Below, one piece after another: positions 46,181 through 56,960 of a DNA stretch of 64,000 nucleotides. Under the pieces are notes generated by a model, which made no database searches, was not told the DNA's origin, and worked only from the letters and a program-made list of their open reading frames with translations. The DNA lies in NCBI GenBank assembly GCA_021292165.1, contig CM037876.1, forward strand, positions 108,648,324 to 108,712,323, in the 5' to 3' direction. A program made the position numbers and the translations under genes. The first letter of the stretch is position 1. Every line of letters starts with the position of its first letter. The DNA comes from Shinisaurus crocodilurus (Eukaryota > Chordata > Lepidosauria > Squamata > Shinisauridae).

Positions 46181-46659
46181 CCATAAGCAGAACAAAACCA
46201 ACAAGCAAAAGTCATATTTATAGATATCTTTTTAAAATTGAAGCTCTCAGTGATATTCTACTGGTGCCTGGGACTACCATTGTTGTTTGTATGCCTTTTT
46301 TGAAGTTAGAGCCTGGAGTGGTATTCCATTGTTGCTTTGGGGTGCATTGTTGCTTTAATGTGCTTGACCATGGGCCAATGCAGGAATGTTCAATGTTATG
46401 GTCTAATTGGTATGCATATAGTAATCCTTGAGGTGCTTTTGTACTTGTGTTGCCTGTAAGAGTCTGTATCATGAAACAACTTGAAGTTTCTCGATCCTTT
46501 TTTTTTTTTTTTTACAGGCAAGGAAGATGAAGAACCAGCCCACTTAATGTTTCACCCCTCTTCCTTGCTAGTTTGAAACAAAAGGTCTTAACACTGCTGC
46601 GGCAGCTGAGTGGCAACTAAGACTTCCATGTAGGTAGGGTCTATGGTGGATTTATTAGG

Positions 46660-46883
46660 GAGCAAAAACCAAAAGAGAAAGAAGTCTCAGGTGCCAGTTA
46701 CAACAGTTTAATGCCCAATGCGTTTCAGTTTACACCTTTATCGGGGGCGAAAGGTTTTTCCAAATACGATAGAAAAGAATTATTCGGCTCGCTCGCTCTT
46801 TTCTATCTTATTTGGAAAAACTTTTCACCCCCAATGAAGGTTTTAACTGGCACCTGAGACTTCTTTCCCTTTCGTTTTTGCTC
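46660..46883. repeat. Long imperfect foldback element
   Basis: The outer arms GAGCAAAAAC and GTTTTTGCTC, the middle AGTCTCAGGTGCCAGTTA and TAACTGGCACCTGAGACT, and the inner CCAAATACGATAGAAAAGA and TCTTTTCTATCTTATTTGG pair around a CGGCTCGCTCGC loop at 46785-46796. The left arm has about 30 extra bases containing TTTAATGCCCAATGCGTTTC. It is non-coding; a poly(T) run lies upstream at 46497-46514. Confidence 0.85.
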
Positions 46884-47310
46884 AAACATTGGTGCCTTCC
46901 CCTCTTGTTCTTCTATGGATTTATTATGCAGATAATATAATGTAGATGCCTGCTATATGAAAAAGATATTCCATTACTCCAAACTGAAAGAGCTACCATT
47001 AGCAGCCCAATGCCTGAAGCACCAGGATAACTTCCAGCTGTCTTCAGAGAAGGTATGAAAGGAAGGCACAAAAACAAGTCCTCCTCACAGTTCTCCTCAA
47101 GAGTACCTTAGACTACAGTCATTCTCTGTGTACTCACATAAATTCCAGGCAGAAAGGGTGTGAATTCAGTTTTCTGAAACATTGGCTCTAGTTAACTAGC
47201 TAGCAACTCATCATTTGGCCTCACTACCGGAGACATAAAACCACTACTGATGCTCAGGCTGATGGTTGAAAGGGAAAAAGTGGCTTTACTCCAGCAAACA
47301 CACTTTAGAC

Positions 47311-47427
47311 CAGTGTTCTCCAACCATGGGTCCCCCGATGGTTTTGGCCTACGACTCCCAGCATGCCCCAGCCACGCTGGGAGTTGTAGGGCAAAACCAT
47401 CGGGGGACCCAAGGTTGGAGAACACTG
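47311..47427. mobile_element. hAT-type palindromic MITE with perfect 8-bp target duplication
   Basis: The 117-bp hairpin starts CAGTGTTCTCCAACCATGGG and ends GTTGGAGAACACTG, flanked by CTTTAGAC on both sides (47303-47310, 47428-47435). It is the same family as 51200-51334. Confidence 0.95.
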
Positions 47428-47485
47428 CTTTAGACACAGCTGGCATGGCTTTTTTTCTCCATGGATCCTGTTAGGAAAACAGTGT

Positions 47486-47920
47486 TGTGATATGTATCAC
47501 TTCACCAGCTGTAGCACACTGTTTACACATGGAAAGAACAGAATGGCTGTAAACAAGTTTGTTATGTCTTTCTGGGTTCTCGTGTTTTTCGCATGGGAAG
47601 CCTAGACCGTGGGAACATTATGAGCTAGTCACATGGTTTGTATGTTCTGATGATGTGCTAACTTGTTTTTCTGTCTGAAGCCATCTTAGAGAGAGGCAGG
47701 ACTGCTTTCTCTCTTCTCCTTTGTTCTTCTTGCTGGACTTTTGTCACTGCAACAATGTAACGCCTTTGCTGAGGTGGAGTGAAGCTCAACTTACTCCACT
47801 GGATGTAATGCTCGCTATGCATTTATACTCTGCACATGGACTGTAACTAGGAAATGTATACTCTGTAGAACTTTACTTGCTAAGTGAATAAACAGGTAGA
47901 ATTAGACCTGTGGTGTTACA
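47486..47920 (+). mobile_element. Solo LTR, retroviral type
   Basis: The block begins TGTGATATGTATCACTTC and ends GGTGTTACA, flanked by CAGTGT and GAGTGT (5 of 6 equal). An AATAAA signal lies at 47887-47892 and a TATA-like TTTATACT near 47822. It has no coding sequence. Confidence 0.6.
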
Positions 47921-47935
47921 GAGTGTTTCCTGACT

Positions 47936-48318
47936 CCATGGATTAATCTGCAAACGGGGAAGCTGGAAGCAAGTTGGATTACAGGCAGGCTGGGCTGGCA
48001 TCTTCACAACACGCTGCACGCTGCGAAAAGGGGGGAGCTGAGATCTGGAAGATCTGAGTGTGGAATAACAGGCCTCTGCTAGCACACAGACAGGATTTTA
48101 AATCTCCCATGCGCACACGCACTCTGCTGCTCACGCACACACGCACCAACAAACAGTCCACAGCTTTCTGCAGGCTAAGTTGCTCATTAGTCTAACTGGG
48201 CAGGAACACTCAGTGGAACAGTGTATTGGTCCTACTTGTTATTGTACAGATTTAACTTGGTTAACAATGCTATGTAGCAAAGTACTTTATAAAGGTAAAT
48301 ACTCTCTACTAATATTAC
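47936..48318. other. Intron sequence, no feature recognised
   Basis: HTT intron between a solo LTR and an exon. A CACACGCACACTC-type low-complexity patch lies near 48110-48150. Confidence 0.4.
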
Positions 48319-48529
48319 CAATGATATCACTCAGCTTGTTCCAGTATGCTGATGTTTCAATTGGTTGCAATGGCTGAAAAATGTGATGATTGGTGGGAAG
48401 TTCTTGTACAACAGCAGTCACGTGACTGAGGGTTACCCTACGGGCAGTTTCAAAAAGGCTCTTCTGGTCTTTGGAGATTTCATTCATGCCAAAGCTTAAA
48501 CAAGGAGCTAGAAGGCTTATGTTGAAGTC
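48319..48529 (-). CDS. HTT: HTT coding exon 3 of the window
   Basis: The exon is 211 bp: 70 codons plus one base of a split glycine codon. The translation starts [15 protein letters not shown] and ends [10 protein letters not shown], clearly colinear with huntingtin [14 protein letters not shown]...AYWSKLNDLF. The acceptor is TTATTTCAG and the donor GTAATA. The following exon supplies GA to complete glycine, so the phase is correct. A VQELP motif lies in the middle. Confidence 0.96.
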
Positions 48530-48604
48530 CTGAAATAACAAATGGTAGAAGAAAGGTTGTCAAGAAGATATTTTCACACAGAAAGGGAAAACTGGAAATT
48601 CTGA

Positions 48605-48740
48605 ATAAAACTATTTTTATTTAATTAATTTATTAAATTTATATTGTGCCTTTCCACCAAAAATGGCAGTCAAGGTGGTTAACAATGATAAAATAGAGAT
48701 TAAAACAAAAACTTAATTAAAACATACAAGATTTAAAGCA
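48605..48740 (-). repeat. LINE/SINE 3' tail fragment
   Basis: TTTATTTAATTAATTTATTAAATTTATATTGTGCCTTTCC is typical of the ends of L2-like or saurian SINE repeats read on the minus strand. The body is missing. Confidence 0.5.
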
Positions 48741-48842
48741 CTATCATAGACAATCTGTTGCATAACCACTGTCAGTCAGGTGTGTGCTGCCTGGCTATTT
48801 TACACCATGAATTCCTTTCAAGCTCAAATACATTACAGAGGT

Positions 48843-49013
48843 TCATAGATTCATAGATCATAGAGTTGGAAGGAGTGTACAAGGCTATCGAGTCCAACCC
48901 CCTGCTCAGTGAAGGAAACTAGAGGAGGGGTCTCCCATCCAAGTAATAACCAGGCCTGACCCTGCTTAGCTTTCCGCACTCAGACAAGCTGAGCCAGCGT
49001 GAGCCACAGGCCT
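48843..49013 (-). mobile_element. 5S-rRNA-derived SINE, copy 3
   Basis: A full-length minus-strand copy with the 5S block GAAAGCTAAGCAGGGTCAGG, TTACTTGGATGGGAGACC and the CR1-like tail ending in repeated TCTATGA. It is the same family as 2871 and 10376. Confidence 0.92.
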
Positions 49014-49747
49014 GGGTCCAAAGTACATCCACAACATGCAAAAAGTTGAAATTTGGAGGACACCTACTGCAAGATATCATGATTACTAAAACATTTTGAA
49101 AATATTTATGTCTAGTACAAAAAACTCACAAAATGAAGGATATCTAGATTGCATTTATTCAGGCTTGAGCATAATGCATAATACATATTCAATGGTTTTT
49201 TTTTTAAAAAACCTGCCAGTTAAGGTCATCTGATGTTGGCTCAAGGACCACAGAGCCAGGAAATCAGGGCCCTGGGGAAAAGTGGGGCTGGTGCCTTCAG
49301 TGATGTTCCCCATGATCAGTGATGATGTTGTACAGTGTCACAAACTGTGCTTGCTTACAACTTACCCGCCATGCACCCACACTTTTCCTTGGTCTTTCAA
49401 GCCCAAATCCAGATGGGGAGGATGAAGTACCAGGAACCAGCCAAGATGCCCCATGTTGTCCTAGTCCTGTGTTGCTTTAGGAAGCATCTGAAGCTTACTG
49501 TATTGCTAGAGGAATCCTCCTGCGAGTTGACCCATGCCAGTTTGTTGCTTACATTAGCAGCTAGCAGGATAGGTTAAAGAGTGAGAGGGAGCACTTTTCT
49601 AGCAGTAAGGCTGGATGCTTCACAAGGCAATACAGGAGCAGGATAACGTGGGGCACCTTTGCTGACTAAGGAAAAGCATGGGTGCGGGTGCATGGAGGGT
49701 AAGTAAGCAAGAAACATTTGTATAAAAAGTATGAAAACTGAAGTAGA
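49014..49747. other. Intron sequence, no feature recognised
   Basis: HTT intron between two SINE copies. The stretch 49220-49330 resembles other generic repeat text but could not be named. Confidence 0.35.
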
Positions 49748-49915
49748 GTCATAATCATAGAGTTGGAAGGAGCCTACAAGGCTATCGAGTCCAACCCCCT
49801 GCTCAATGCAGGAAACTAGAGGAGGGGTCTCCCATCCAAGTAATAGCCAGGCCTGACCGTGCTTAGCTTTCCACGCTCAGACAAGCTGAGCCAGCATGAA
49901 CCACAGGCCTGTATC
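49748..49915 (-). mobile_element. 5S-rRNA-derived SINE, copy 4
   Basis: A minus-strand copy with GTGGAAAGCTAAGCACGGTC (one change in the 5S box A region) and GGATGGGAGACC. It lies 735 bp from copy 3 in the same orientation. Confidence 0.92.
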
Positions 49916-50116
49916 AGCCATCATATCAGAACCTTTGTGCACCATGGTGTAAAAATTCTAACCACTACGTTTAAAATTTGGTTTCTTCTGCATTTAAAAA
50001 TTGATGTGCCTGGAAATATTAAATGATTTTTATTGAAATAAATCAATAATTTGCACACAATTATAGTAACTTAATTGAGAGACAAAGCTAGAGAGAGTGA
50101 GGTCTGGGTGAAATTA

Positions 50117-50284
50117 CAGTATTTTTCCATGTATAAGACTATACTTTTCCCTAAAATGGTTAGACTAAAAATTGAGGGTCGTCTTATACACGGAAGTAAG
50201 CTGAGGAGAGAACCGCACAGTTGCAAAACTGCCCAGTGGGGGGCGTCTTATACATGGGGGTGTCTTATACTCAGAAAAATACGA
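50117..50284. mobile_element. Tc1/mariner-like MITE, TA target duplication
   Basis: The termini CAGTATTTTTCCATGTATAAG and CTTATACTCAGAAAAATACG are inverted repeats, with TA at 50115-50116 and 50285-50286. Internal GTCGTCTTATACACGG is characteristic of this family. Confidence 0.85.
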
Positions 50285-50286
50285 TA

Positions 50287-51180
50287 GTTTGATGCCTGCT
50301 GTGTCATGGTCCATTCCACGGCAATGGGGAGGCAGCCATTATTTCCTTGGGAACCTAAAGGTAAGAGGGACAGTTTCTAGAAGAACCTGCATTCGAGACA
50401 AGAGTTTACAAAGCAAGAACTAAAGCTGAGCATGACAGACACACAACTAGCAAATCCAAGTGAACTTTGTTTGACCCTCTCTATGAAGATGCTGCGTCCT
50501 GGCTCCATTCTGTTGCAGTGGAAAGGCAGTCTTTGTTTCCTTGGGCAATGGGGCAATTTCTATCAAGATAACTTTTGAGAAAGTACCTGCAGTAGAAAGA
50601 GCTCTTCAGAAAGCTACACACAAGGCCAAGGGTATGAGACTATTTGACTCAGGAGCTTTTTGAGTGAGAAGTTGGATGCTTTAGCACTTTGGTTTGACTA
50701 TGGGTGCTTTTCCTATGTAAATTTATTTAATCTATAATCTACTACTATGTAGTTTTTCACCTTCTCTTATAATATGCCATCTTGTGTTCTGTTGTTGACA
50801 TGTCAAGGTGATAACGTCGTACTAAGAATAAATATATGTTTGGTACTGTTACACCCTGGGAACAATTGTGTCGTGTTCCACATCTATTCCATGTAACATG
50901 TTTGATCATTGTGTTCATATAAGCGAAAGCTGGCTTATGTGTAAGTGAAACGGATGCCCTGATGAACCAAGAATTGTGCTTGCCCATTTTCCCTCTCCCC
51001 TTTCTTTCTCAAAACATGTTTCCAATGATGTAAGCACTCAGAAGATGACAAGGCAATTTGGTGCCTGAGAGCCTCAGAAAGCAAAAACAACGAACAACCA
51101 CATTCCAGAAAAATGTTAACACTGGAGAGTGTAACTTTGGAGAAAGAAGAGACTTTTAAGAGGAAGGGGTAAATATAAAA
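50287..51180. other. Intron sequence, no feature recognised
   Basis: No support for genes or repeats. Confidence 0.35.
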
Positions 51181-51199
51181 GTGGTTCATTCTGGTAGAG

Positions 51200-51334
51200 C
51201 AGTGTTCTCCAAACTTGGGTCCCCAGATGTTTTTGGCCTACAACTCCCAGCATGCCCTAGCCAGCTATGCTGGCTGGGGCATGCTGGGAGTTGTAGGCCA
51301 AAAACATCTGGGGACCCAAGGTTGGGGAACACTG
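51200..51334. mobile_element. hAT-type palindromic MITE with perfect 8-bp target duplication
   Basis: The 135-bp near-perfect hairpin from CAGTGTTCTCCAAACTTGGG to GTTGGGGAACACTG is flanked by TGGTAGAG (51192-51199, 51335-51342). It includes the internal CAGCATGCCC arms. Confidence 0.95.
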
Positions 51335-51439
51335 TGGTAGAGGATCTCTCAATCCCTCCAATTGCTGTTAAATTTATATGAATGGCATAACAATTATGAG
51401 AAAAACTATTACATTAGCTTTGTATTTAGTTGCTGTTAC

Positions 51440-51720
51440 AATAGGGCAGGGGGAAGAACCAGCCCATGGGCTGGATCCAGCCCACCAGGCATCTCAATCC
51501 ACCCCATGGGGGCTCTGGGAATTCCTTCAACGGGTGGGGTTTATGCTCTAAACCCTGCCCCTGGAGGAATCCCCTTATAGGACATCCCCTACTGGTATCT
51601 CCAACCTCAGATTGGAGATAAAAGTGGGGATTCCCCAGCTGGTGCACACCAGCAACAGAACCCCCACTATAATCTCTAATCTGGGATTAGAGATAACGGA
51701 TATGCGGGGTGGCAGGACTC
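51440..51720. repeat. hAT-like repeat fragment with small hairpins
   Basis: GGGCTGGATCCAGCCC near 51468 and the two dyads near 51597-51630 and 51662-51700 (CTAATCTGGGATTAG) look like parts of hAT-type MITEs. Ends are not resolved. Confidence 0.35.
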
Positions 51721-51785
51721 ACCCGAGTTGTATAACACCAAGGAACTCTGCGAATATTTGTTATTTGAAAGAAGAATACCATGCA

Positions 51786-52423
51786 TTTTGTTGGAGAGGA
51801 TGTCAGGAAAAAGGGACATATGCTCATATGTGGTGGAGTTGTAAAAATGTATTGGCGTTTTGGCGAGAGGTTTTTACAGAAATATCGAAAATTATTGGTA
51901 CTAATTTAGAGGTCTGTCCAAAATTAGCATTGTTATCAATAACGGAGAAGCTTATTTGTGATCAAAATACGAAGGAGTTAATTGTAAACTTGTTAACTGC
52001 GGCCAGGCTAACGATAGCGAGAAATTGGAAAGTACAACATGTTTTCCTAATAACAGACTGGTATAAGGAAGTTTGGGACATACCGTAGCCCTAAATGATA
52101 AACTAACTAGTAGTATCAAATGCAAAAAAGGATTGCTAAAGAAGAATAATTTTATGGATATATGGAATCAATTACTAGATTATGTATTAATAAAGGGGAA
52201 GGGGATCATGCCTTGTCAAGATATGTTATATTTTTGGAATTTAGACTTTAATTGATCAAGAGGATGGAAGTATATTAATTGGTCCCTTGGAGGGTGAGGG
52301 GGAGCACTTCATGATTTATTGTATGTTGTTTATGTTATATTTTTGTGATATTCTTGTATTCTGTTATATATTTTTTGTTATAATTTGTTTTGAAAAGTAA
52401 ATAAAATATTTTTTTTTAAAAAG
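51786..52423 (+). mobile_element. L1 LINE 3' end with 17-bp target duplication
   Basis: It encodes the C-terminal part of L1 ORF2: CWRGCQEKGTYAHMWWSC, then LLTAARLTIARNWK, a stop near 52088, and FMDIWNQLLDYVL in another frame. It ends in AATAAAATA and an A/T-rich tail. AAGAAGAATACCATGCA flanks it at 51769-51785 and 52424-52440, proving target-primed insertion of a 5'-truncated copy. Confidence 0.93.
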
Positions 52424-52839
52424 AAGAAGAATACCATGCAATATTGGTGAGATTTGCTGTTAAACTATGGTATTGTGAAATACTAACGATGTTTACATTG
52501 TGAATATTAGCTGTTAAGATAGTAATCTGAAATTCTAGTGATTCATCTTTTATGAATTACTGCTGCTAAAAGAGGGCTGTGAGAGTCCATGCAAGTGGGA
52601 AAAGTTGGCTACCCTCACTACTCCACCTGGAAGTAATTGCGGCATTAGGAGCTGCCTGTCACATGCACCTAATGAGCCCAAGCCACAGAGGGAAAAATAT
52701 AAAAAACTGACCAAGGCCAGAAGGAAGGTGGGAAGAAGAGAAGACCTGTGTGTGAAGCCGTACAATTGATAGGCAAGTGTTGTTTTTGTAAGACTAATTG
52801 AGGATAGGACTAAGGTATGAGAAAAGCATCAGCCTCTAT

Positions 52840-53195
52840 GATGAGACAGCGATCTGGGCATCCCTGTCCTCCATCTTTGGTGGTGTTTGCTAGATGGGCT
52901 TTTTAGCCTGTCTAGTGAGAGCACATCAGAGGGGGAAGGAAGAAGGCTGAAGGAGGCTCAAGTTATTTTATATCCTGGCTTCTCCAGTCTCCTTCCCTCC
53001 CTGCCCACCAGAAGGCCCCCTTTCCTCCTCCCTCAAGGTTGCTTTTCCAACCTCAGAGGGCGGCCGGTGTGGTTCTTTCCAACTCCCAGCTCCCCCTTTC
53101 AAGATCTCCAACTCCCCCTTCCAAGGTTGTAGTGCTGTCTCCAACCTCGGAAGGGTTTTTCTGAACAATCCTATGGACCATAGGATTGCTCTCTT
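52840..53195. mobile_element. Harbinger-like non-autonomous element, diverged copy
   Basis: It shares, in order, GCTTTTTAGCCTGTCTAGTGAGAG, GGGAAGGAAGAAGGCT, TATCCTGGCTTCTCCAGTC and CAACCTCGGAAGG with the element at 54840-55292. It ends near ATAGGATTGC. The left end is unresolved. Confidence 0.65.
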
Positions 53196-53689
53196 ATGTG
53201 CATTTCATCTTTGAGTAATAAGTTATTTTCTCTATGATGGGTTACTTGTAATTAGTTTTGGGTACTGCAGGTCTTATGTGTAGTTAAGGTTTTGTATTGG
53301 GCAAGAGCACTTAATGTCACTGTGAAATATGGGCTAAATACAATTATGAGCTAATTAAGAATTTTTAAGTGGTTAAAAGGATTGTGTGTAACCAAGCTTT
53401 TGATCTAATACGGCATGTGCATTGATTAATATTTGTGCTGCAAGCGGGTTATGTTCAATTAACTCTGGGTTGCAAAAGTGGGTATGTGTAATTAATCTCT
53501 GATTTGACTGGGTTATATGCAATTTGTGTCTGTGTAAGTGGGTTACGCATCTGTGATTTGACAGGAATGTCCAGAGCGATTTAGTTATGAATACCAGATA
53601 ATGTAAGAGTAAAGTGTAGAAGAGAAGGATCCCATGGAGGAGAGGTACTCTAGATAGTGGACCAGTTTGCATGTCGCAGTGACCAACTA

Positions 53690-54017
53690 GGTTAATTATC
53701 TCACAATTTGCAGGGGCATGAACGACGTGTGAGCTGCTTCCACTTTTTGTAATCAACCTCCGATCGGCGTGATTGGAGGTTGTCAGTGTGATGTCCAAAC
53801 CTGGATCACTGGGTTGTTTGGGGGCTAAACAACCCAGCGGTTCACCTAACAACAAACCATGGGTTAACCGGTGAGCTGTTTAGGGGCTAACCAACCCATC
53901 AGTCTGGGATGGATGTCACGCTCACAACCCCCAACTGCACTGATTGGAGGTTGTTTAGAGAAACCGGAAGCAGCTCGCATCCCTGTGAATCATGGGTTAA
54001 ATAACCCAGCATTTGCC
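53690..54017. repeat. Long imperfect foldback repeat
   Basis: The left side (GTGAGCTGCTTCC, CAACCTCCGATCGGCGTGAT, GGGTTGTTTGGGGGCTAAAC) pairs with the right side (GGAAGCAGCTCGC, TGCACTGATTGGAGGTTG, TTTAGGGGCTAACCAACCC) over about 150 bp each. A long open frame on the minus strand (53373-53855) is a by-product. Confidence 0.7.
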
Positions 54018-54198
54018 ACTGTGGCATGCAAACCAGGTCAATGTTCTCAAATGAATTTAAGAATCTTAATGATAACATAAATGCTTTTGAGAAAAGTTTA
54101 ATAAAAAATTGGGCAATAAAACCAAGAAATCAAGGAAAAAATATTAAAAATTTGAGGAGAGAGATCAAAGCCTTTCCTCAGATTATGAAAGAGACTTA

Positions 54199-54288
54199 CA
54201 TTGCAGTCATATGCATATTTACTTGGAAGTAAGTCCTTCTGCGTTCAATGGGACTTGCTTCCAGGTAATTGTACTTAAGAATACGGCC
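54199..54288. mobile_element. 90-bp Harbinger-like palindromic MITE
   Basis: It contains ATGCATATTTACTTGGAAGTAAG and GGGACTTGCTTCCAGGTAA as inverted arms, bounded by TTA (54196-54198) and TAA (54289-54291). It is the same family and exact length as 56571-56660. Confidence 0.75.
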
Positions 54289-54839
54289 TAAATATCATTT
54301 GAAGAACAATGAAGAAAATCTCCAAGCAGCCAATAGATTCCACCCATATTTTTGTTTGTAAAGTAAAGGGGAAAATATGTTAAATGTACTACCCTCTTGT
54401 CAACTACTAGACTTAAATTTGATGTAATTTTCTTTTCTTTTTTCTTTTTTAAAAATTAAGGAGAGATTTTTTAAAAATAGAATTTAACCAAGACTGTCTA
54501 AATGAGGAATAGAAAAAAGAAAATGTGCACAAGGAATTCAAAAACATAGTAGGGAAGATAGGAGAAGTTCAATAAGAGTACAAACTTACATATGCAATTA
54601 GTAAACACAGTTTAAAAAGATAGGTGATATAGAAAGGCATCCAGAAAAAGTGGAACAGGCATACAAGTATTAAAATTAGGGGCATCAAAGAAAAGGCTGA
54701 AGGCTCTGATCTTTTTACTTTTCTAGGTGACACCCTTGCAACCATTATAGGAGCAGCCTCAGAAGGCGTTAATATCTAGATTGCACATAGACTCAATTCA
54801 GCAATTGCACAGAAAAGGAACATTGACAGAGATATCTTA

Positions 54840-55292
54840 GGGCACAATCCTATGGGTTGCACCCTTGATGCTCGTAAGCCCCCGAACTGAGAGGCTTACA
54901 AGCATCCTATGCAGGGCAGGAAGTGCAGTGGAGGCGGGTCTTCGCCTCCCTGTCCTTGCACCCTGCATTTTTACTAGACAGGCTTTTTTGCCCGTCTAGC
55001 GAAAGTGTTTCAGAGCGGGAGGGAAGAAGGCTACAGAGGCCTGGGGAAAGCTCGTATCCTGGCCTCTGCAGCCTCCTCCCAGCCCAGCCCACCGAAACGC
55101 CCTTTTATCCCTTTCTGAGATCATGTTCCCGAACTCGAAGAGGCAGCCAGTGCGGTTCTTTACGCACAAGCTGCAAGGGGGAGGATGACAGGAGCTCTGA
55201 TTCCCAGCTCCGAGGTTGGAGCACTGTTTCCAACCTTGGAATCCAAAATATCCTATGCCTCAGATGCTGTCAAGGGGTTATAGGATTGCACC
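54840..55292. mobile_element. Harbinger-like non-autonomous element with TTA target duplication
   Basis: The termini GGGCACAATCCTATG and TATAGGATTGCACC are inverted repeats flanked by TTA (54837-54839, 55293-55295). It is 453 bp, GC-rich and without transposase. A 144-residue open frame inside is not conserved with the diverged copy at 52840. Confidence 0.82.
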
Positions 55293-55458
55293 TTAGTGAT
55301 TTTTTAAAATATTACTTCTTGGGATTTGGTCATGCAAATTGCTCAAGAAAATCCTAATCTACAAATTGATGGGAAAACTATCAATTTCCTTGCTGATCTC
55401 TCACCACTGCAAAAAAGGAAAGTGTTAAAATTTCTGATAAGCTAGCTAAAGGAACTAT

Positions 55459-55893
55459 TATTTATGAATGGGGTATTCCTTAGTTTAAGATTGGAAATCA
55501 CCTTTTTCCTTTTCCTAATACTAACAGGCCTGTGGCTCATGCTGGCTCAGCTTGTCTGAGTGTGGAAAGCTAAGCAGGGTCAGGCCTGGTTATTACTGGG
55601 ATGGGAGACCCCTCCTCTAGTTTCCTGCAGGGGGTTGGACTCGATGGCCTTGTAGGCCCCTTCCAACTCTATGATCTATGAAGAAAAAAGGGGTTGTAAT
55701 TTTTATCAGACCCCCAGTACAATTTAAGTTAGAGGAACAGGTAAAGGATGACAATGGTTGTTTAGTGATCCTTAAGGGCAGACAGGTTATTTATGAATGG
55801 GGTATTCCTTAGTTTAAGATTGGAAATCACCTTTTTCCTTTTCCTAATACTAACAGGCCTGTGGCTCATGCTGGCTCAGCTTGTCTGAGTGTG
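55459..55893. repeat. 106-bp direct duplication including a SINE head
   Basis: 55459-55564 and 55788-55893 are essentially identical (TTATTTATGAATGGGGTATT through CTTGTCTGAGTGTGGA). Both copies contain the L1 flank plus the first 38 bp of the 5S SINE. Confidence 0.95.
55527..55682 (+). mobile_element. 5S-rRNA-derived SINE, copy 5
   Basis: It has the 5S block GGAAAGCTAAGCAGGGTCAG and TTACTGGGATGGGAGACC, with a small deletion before GGGGGTTGGACTCGATGGCC. It is inserted in the L1 ORF1 relic. Its first 38 bp recur at 55853-55893. Confidence 0.92.
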
Positions 55894-56570
55894 GATAATA
55901 TTAATTTTAAAGTTAATATTAATAGAAATGCATTATTTCGTAAAATTAATTAGAAATATAATGAAGGAAGAGAATAAAAGTCAGATTGGGCAACTGGAGT
56001 GGATATAATATAAGTCAAATCTGAAATCAAAGTTCTAATTAACTTTTTTCAAGTACTAGCTAACAGTTTTTGTGCCTTCTCTCCCTGCCCCTCTTATATT
56101 TTATGTAATTTATTTGGTTTTATTTATTTATTTTAAATTGCATTTCAGGATAATTTATAAATCTAACATAAGGGAAGTGTATTATTGAGTTGTCATGTTA
56201 AAATATTTACAAGTATTCCAATAAAAATAATTTCCAAGTGAAGCTTGGAATTGGCTTGAATATCATATTTAAACCACACTGTGCACTTTACTAATTCCTT
56301 CCCACCAAACATTTCAGTTCAACTGCACTGGAAAAATGTATCAGAAATATAAAACAATATAAAATTAACATGACATGCATCTACTAATCAAAAGTAAAAA
56401 GTAAGTCAAACATGATAAATCTCAGATCTCCATTGATTTAGTGCGGACAACCCTGCCCCACCTGTTTAAACATTTTCCAGAACACCCATAACACTAACGG
56501 GCTTTTCCATTTAAGTTAATTTTCAGATACAAAAAAGTGGTGTGTGTAATGTCAGATTTTAATAGATTTA
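55894..56570. other. Intron sequence, no feature recognised
   Basis: AT-rich intron with a TTATTT run near 56118-56130. Confidence 0.4.
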
Positions 56571-56660
56571 CAGCACAATTCTATGCATGTCTACTCAGAA
56601 GTAACCCCTACTGCATTCAATGGGGCTTACTCCCAGGTAAGAAAGTACAAGATTGCAGCC
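56571..56660. mobile_element. 90-bp Harbinger-like palindromic MITE
   Basis: The element runs CAGCACAATTCTATGCATG to CAAGATTGCAGCC with inner arms TCAGAAGTAA and TTACTCCCAGG. It is flanked by TTA on both sides (56568-56570, 56661-56663). Confidence 0.85.
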
Positions 56661-56837
56661 TTAAATTGTTTTCATTCTAATGTATAAGTTTTAAGTGTGG
56701 CATGTTTACTTATATTTGTAATTGTATTTTTTAAACTTGCAACTGTATTCACATTAGGTATTAAAAAAGGATGGTTAATTCATACAAGTATACATTAAAG
56801 CAAGCCCTTTTCTTGTGTATGCTATCAAGCTAATTAC

Positions 56838-56960
56838 CTTATGTATCATAAAAGAATTCAATTCATGTTGAGGCAGCTGATTCACCAATTCTGCACCTTC
56901 CGGCAAAGCCGACACTGACTTCATGTAGCACTGGGAGCTCACTAGTGAAATATACCAGTC
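56838..56960 (-). CDS. HTT: HTT coding exon 2 of the window
   Basis: The exon is 123 bp, exactly 41 codons, beginning with DWYISLV and containing SALPEGAELVNQLP. It matches the huntingtin segment DWYVHLV...EGAELVNRIP. The acceptor is TTGAAAG and the donor GTAATT, read on the minus strand. Both ends are in phase 0. The previous intron (56961-61313) is 4.35 kb and the next (48530-56837) is 8.3 kb. Confidence 0.95.

Larger units (their letters stand above)
54035..55790 (+). pseudogene. L1 ORF1 relic, interrupted by three elements
   Basis: Fragments read FKNLNDNINAFEKSLIKNW (coiled-coil-like), then near 54660-54840 a segment with KIRGIKEKAEG-like and IDSIQQLHRKGTLTEIS sequence, then near 55340-55480 IDGKTINFLADLSPL and KFLIS-LAKGTIIYEWGI. 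These follow the order of the L1 ORF1 RNA-binding protein (coiled coil, RRM, C-terminal domain). It is split by a Harbinger-like MITE, a larger Harbinger-like element and a 5S SINE, with stops throughout. Confidence 0.6.

Noticed and set aside
53373..53855. 160-codon open frame on the minus strand
   Set aside because: No domain or similarity; half of it overlaps a self-complementary repeat. No splice or promoter context.
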